In this document: one piece after another, positions 60,419-64,000 of the stretch
Layout: every line of letters begins with the position of its first letter
How positions within the stretch are numbered: the stretch's first letter is position 1
NCBI GenBank assembly: GCA_963383645.1
Contig: OY726557.1
Coordinates: 130,785,251 to 130,849,250, forward strand
Source: Muscardinus avellanarius
Lineage: Eukaryota; Chordata; Mammalia; Rodentia; Gliridae
DNA length: 64,000 nt
Direction: 5' to 3'
Notes under the pieces: model-generated
Database searches by the model: none
The model's input: the letters and a program-made list of their open reading frames with translations, nothing else
What the model was told of the DNA's origin: nothing
Program-made: the position numbers and the translations under genes

Positions 60419-60815
60419 AAACAGGCTCTCTGAGTTAGGTGTGCTCTGTGCTGGCCTTGACCCTGCAATTCTCCTATCTTGGCCTTCCAAGTGCTGGGGG
60501 GGGGGGTGTTACTAAGGATGGAACCCAGGGGCATTCTACCTCTGAGCTCCCAGCTCTATCTATTTATTCATTTAGTGCTGGAGGTTGAGTCCAGAGGCAT
60601 TTTACCCCTAAGTATCTCCCCTAGCCAAGTTTTATTTTTTATTTGGAAACGGTCTCAGTAGGTTGCTGAGAACCTCAATAAGTTGCTGGGGCTGGCTTTG
60701 AACCTGCGGTCCTTCTGTCTCAGCCTCCCAAATGCTGGGGCTACAAGCGTGCACCACCAGGCCCAGACAGGTGCTGGGTTTCTAAGTGTGTAGATTGTAT
60801 CACTGTGCCTAGCAG
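60419..60815 (-). mobile_element. B1 split by a nested trimer
   Basis: B1 pieces 60419-60498 and 60779-60815, joined by the duplicated GTGCTGGG (60491-60498, 60771-60778). Confidence 0.72.
60499..60770 (-). mobile_element. Nested trimeric SINE, B1-dID-dID
   Basis: Antisense: dID 60506-60560, (CTAT/TTCA) spacer, second dID 60574-60625, B1 to CCAGGCCCAGAC, inside a split B1. Confidence 0.76.
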
Positions 60816-61019
60816 CAGATCTTGACTTGGGCTCAAATTTCATTTTTTATTCCAAAACTAAGAAGGAAAGTTTGCTTAGGACATTAATTTAGCGAAATTG
60901 AATTTAGGCTACCAATAATAATTAATTTGAGACTTCTTAGTGATACTGGAAACAATGAGTAGGGCTTATGAGTGAATTTTGAAAGAAATGTTTGCAGCTC
61001 CTGTTTTCTTTTTCTTTTT

Positions 61020-61446
61020 CAGGAGTGGTTGTACTGGAGATTGAACCCAGTGTGGCTCTACCTTTGAGCTACATTCCCATCTCTGTTTTATTTTTTTGTA
61101 TTTTGTGAGTTTTTTTTTTCTTTATTTTTGTGGTACTGGGGATGGAACCCAGGGGTGTTATACCTTCAAGCTACACCCCCAGCCCTATTTTTTATTTATT
61201 TTGAAACAGAGTCTCACTGAGTTGCAAAGGGCCTCACTAAGTAGCTGAGGCTGTCTGCAAACTGCAGTCCTCCTGTCTCAGCCTCCCAAATGCTGGGATT
61301 ACAAACGTGTGCCACCATGCCCAGCAGTTGTTTTTTGTTTTGAAACAGGGTCTTGTTAAGTTATGGTACACTGGCCTCAAACCTGCCATCCTCCTCTTTA
61401 AGCCTCCCAAGAACTGGGATTACAGGCTTGTGCCCTCACACCAGCT
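61020..61446 (-). mobile_element. B1-dID SINE split by a nested copy
   Basis: Antisense outer: dID 61022-61090 (TTGTACTGGAGATTGAACCC), B1 61330-61446. Confidence 0.78.
61107..61327 (-). mobile_element. Nested B1-dID SINE, subfamily B
   Basis: Antisense, GTGGTACTGGGGATGGAACC to CATGCCCAGCAG, lying in the linker of the outer copy. Confidence 0.87.
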
Positions 61447-61486
61447 TGCAGCCTTTATATCTGATTTCTTAAATAACCTGCCACCA

Positions 61487-61705
61487 AAGCCGGGCGTGGT
61501 GGCGCATGCTTGTAATCCCCGCGCTTGGGAGGCTGAGGCAGGAGGATTGCGTAGGTTCAAAGCCAGCCTCAGCTACTTAGTGAGGCTCTCAGCAACTTAG
61601 TGAGACCCTGTTTCCAAATAAAATATAAAATGGGTCTGGGAGTATAGCCCAGGGATAGAAAGCCTCTGGGTTCCACCCCCAGTACCACCAAAAAACAACA
61701 ACAAC
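61487..61705 (+). mobile_element. B1-dID SINE, subfamily A
   Basis: Sense, near-consensus; perfect 16-base target duplication AAATAACCTGCCACCA at 61471-61486 and 61706-61721. Confidence 0.95.
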
Positions 61706-61800
61706 AAATAACCTGCCACCAGGAGGAGTCCCTGTCCTTTCTTTGAAAGTGTTACTGTTTAGAGGGCTTCGTGTCTGTGGGCTATTTTCACTGTTTGTTT

Positions 61801-62003
61801 TTTGTTTTTTTTTTTTTTTTTTGTGGTACTAGGAGTGGAACCCAGGGGCATTTGTACCTCCGGGTTATACTTCCAGATCTATTTTATACTTTATTTGGAA
61901 ACAAGGTCTCACTAAGTAGCTGAGGCTGGCTTCGAACCAGTGCGATCCTCCTGTCAGCCTCTCATGCGCTGGGGTTACAAGCATGTGCCATCACGCCCAG
62001 CTT
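61801..62003 (-). mobile_element. B1-dID SINE, subfamily A
   Basis: Antisense with T-tail, GTGGTACTAGGAGTGGAACC to CACGCCCAGCT; part of the B1 middle is missing. Confidence 0.88.
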
Positions 62004-63548
62004 TCACTACGTCTTTTTAATACTATGCTCTTCTGAGGACTTCTCAAGAGTCCCTACCTTAGTTTATTATAATGCAATTTAAATGTAGAGAAATTATCTA
62101 AGGCATATCGTGTCTATCTGTGTGTAGGTGGACACGTGTGTACATATGTGAGGGATCTTAAGACACCCGCACAGGGAGTGAGCATTTCTGAGCCTCTGGC
62201 CAGGAAGCACCTTGGGCGAGCCAGTGAACACGCTGGTCGTTTATAAGCATCAGCACATCCCCATCCGCCTCCCCTTCCTGTGTTGGCCACTCGGGTTGCT
62301 GCCAAGAAAGTCATGGAGGAGGAAACCTGTTTTTGAAGCCAGAGTTTCTGCCAGAGTGCTCTAAAGAATGTTGTCACCACATGACCCTCTCCTATCGGGT
62401 AGGGAGTTGCTGTAGCGTTCATGATCTGAATGCAGATGCAGGAGACTGGCTTTGTTAATTATAGAATAATGTCCGCTGCTGGCTGCTTTGCAGGCAGCGT
62501 CTGGTTTAATCGTCTTGTCCCTTGGAGGGATAGCATAGGTATCCATGTCTTACAACAAGCTGACATCTTCCAGACCCAGCTCTGTTGGAGCCTTTGATTC
62601 ATCAATCCTGGAAAATGGGCCCTGAAGTTTGTCCCAGAAGGGAGTCCCTGTCCGCCGGTACCAGTCAACTCTCCGCTCTCAGGAATTTTGTCCAGTACCA
62701 GCATTTGATGATGGACCTGGGAGAACTTCAGGGCTGGTGACATGGAGAAGTGTCATTCACACATTTATTACCCAAACATGGCAGCACTACTTCAGCCTCG
62801 GTTAGCTCAAGCCAGGCCCACCTGTCTCCTTTACCCTAAATGATCTGCACTCAACTAGGTACAGATCCATCTAATCAAATTCTACTCATACTATAGAGGT
62901 AAATGTATATGGGAGCCATATAGAGATTATATTTTGTAAGGAAACACCCAAGGAAATGTGCAGCAGGCACTGCCCGTGGGCCTCACCCTGGGCTGGCTCC
63001 CCCCTGCTCCCTGGCAGCACAGCCTCCCCGTGGGTACCGAGAGAAACTCACCCTTCTGGTTTCTGCCTGGGTGACTCAGCTCTGACCTCTGGGGAATGTG
63101 GCCCTACCCACCCTGCACTCGGCCTCAGGGGCTGGCAGCCGGCTTGGTACAAAGGTCCTCCTACCTGCTGGTCTCCTCTCAGTTTCAAATCAAATCCCAG
63201 CAACTGAGGAGGTCTGAGCCAGCCCAGGTGTCCTGCTCATCTGCTCTGGTTTCAGTTGCTGTGACAACACAGATACCCTTGTCTTAGGAGGCACAGACTA
63301 GACGGAATGAGTCCCTAAGGTTGGGAGAGCCCAGAGGTCTGCTTTGTGAACATACTCTTAACATTTCTCATGGGACATCATGGACACGAACAAAACAATA
63401 AAGTAGAGGGACTTGACGGCTTCCTCTTCTCATTTCACAGTTGAAACCTGACCACAAGGCCGTGTACTGTGAGTGGCAGAACCAAAGTCTATGGTTATGG
63501 GCAATGGGTTCTTTTTCTGGACCAAAGGGCAAAGTCATGCTTAGACCA
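62004..63548. other. Intergenic, 1.5 kb without SINEs
   Basis: Mixed to GC-rich unique sequence downstream of APLP2, with few CpGs, so not a CpG-island promoter. Open frames such as 62956-63207 show no domain I know. The next gene in human (ST14) is not recognisable here. Confidence 0.55.
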
Positions 63549-63770
63549 GAACCTGGCATGGCGACGCACACCTATATTCCCTGTACTTGGGAGACTGAGA
63601 CAGGAGGATCGCAGGTTCAAGGACAGCTTCAGCAAACAATGAGGCATCAACCTAGCGAGACCCTGTTTCCAAATAAGAAAATCGGGGGGGGGGGGGGCCT
63701 CCGATTTTCCCTCCGGGCTAAAGGTAAATGCCTCTGGGTTCAATCCCCAGTACCACAAAAAATAAATTAA
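63549..63770 (+). mobile_element. B1-dID SINE with inverted-repeat scar
   Basis: Sense dimer. In the linker GAAAATCGG, a G-run, and then CCGATTTTC (63677-63685, 63701-63709) replace the normal start of the dID. Confidence 0.84.
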
Positions 63771-64000
63771 AAAAGAATAAAACAGACCAATATCTTGTTA
63801 CCTACAAAATAGGGGATGTAGTGTCTATTCTGTCCCTTGCAGGTATTTTTAAGCAGGCCTTAATTAGGCTTTGTTATTAGTGCAGTCCCAGCGTGGAGCA
63901 TCCCATTTCAGCTATCCAGAGATCATAAATTGATATATTCCCTAGAACCTGAAAATGGATGAGGCATGACTGTGGGGGAGGGGGAGAGAGAGAGAGACTG

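Noticed and set aside
62956..63207. Possible first exon of the next gene
   Set aside because: GC-rich but with few CpGs, no signal peptide or recognisable domain, and no clear donor at the end.
1..64000. An undescribed gene system or operon-like cluster
   Set aside because: Apart from APLP2 I find no other exons with matched splice sites, no RNA genes and no coding clusters; the unusual content is repeat structure.

Overview
The window is nuclear DNA from a mammal, almost certainly a rodent outside the mouse/rat group. It carries one protein-coding gene, the amyloid precursor-like protein 2 gene APLP2, on the + strand. Every exon from 2 to 18 can be read with GT-AG borders and an unbroken frame (732 codons including the stop). 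Exon 1, with the promoter and signal peptide, lies upstream of base 1. The host assignment comes from the SINEs: more than 100 copies of a dimer joining a 7SL-derived B1 monomer to a tRNA-Ala-derived ID monomer (B1-dID type). Such dimers are known from squirrels, dormice, beavers and hystricognaths. I lean to the squirrel/beaver side but cannot fix the species.

Layout: bases 1-22251 are the last part of intron 1, packed with SINEs except for a 2.1-kb gap at 15505-17650. Exons 2-3 (22252-23414) encode the growth-factor-like part of E1, and exons 4-5 (29730-33043) the copper-binding-like part. Exons 5-6 encode the acidic region. Exon 7 (34856-35023) is an alternatively used Kunitz inhibitor module. 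Exons 8-13 (38169-48412) encode the helical E2 domain and its C-terminal extension. Exon 14 (50129-50164) is the 36-base alternative exon that controls chondroitin sulphate attachment. Exons 15-17 (54002-55528) encode the juxtamembrane region and membrane segment, and exon 18 (58673-58774) the cytoplasmic tail with its NPTY motif. A 1.3-kb 3' UTR has two AATAAA signals. Bases 60110-64000 are intergenic, with more SINEs and about 1.5 kb of SINE-free sequence.

The product is a type I membrane protein: E1, acidic region, optional Kunitz domain, E2, optional 12-residue insert, membrane helix and a short tail. Exons 7 and 14 both start and end in phase 1, so either can be skipped without changing frame, giving four in-frame forms.

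The SINE landscape is the least ordinary part. I see three subfamilies: A and B, and a GC-rich C with a near-palindromic joint. I also see trimers (B1-dID-dID) flanked as one unit by target-site duplications, several nested insertions up to three deep, three sites hit twice at overlapping targets, and two inverted-repeat scars that look like template switching. Older MIR, L2, L1 and LTR remnants lie beneath. I found no undescribed gene system; the novelty candidates are structural features of the SINEs.
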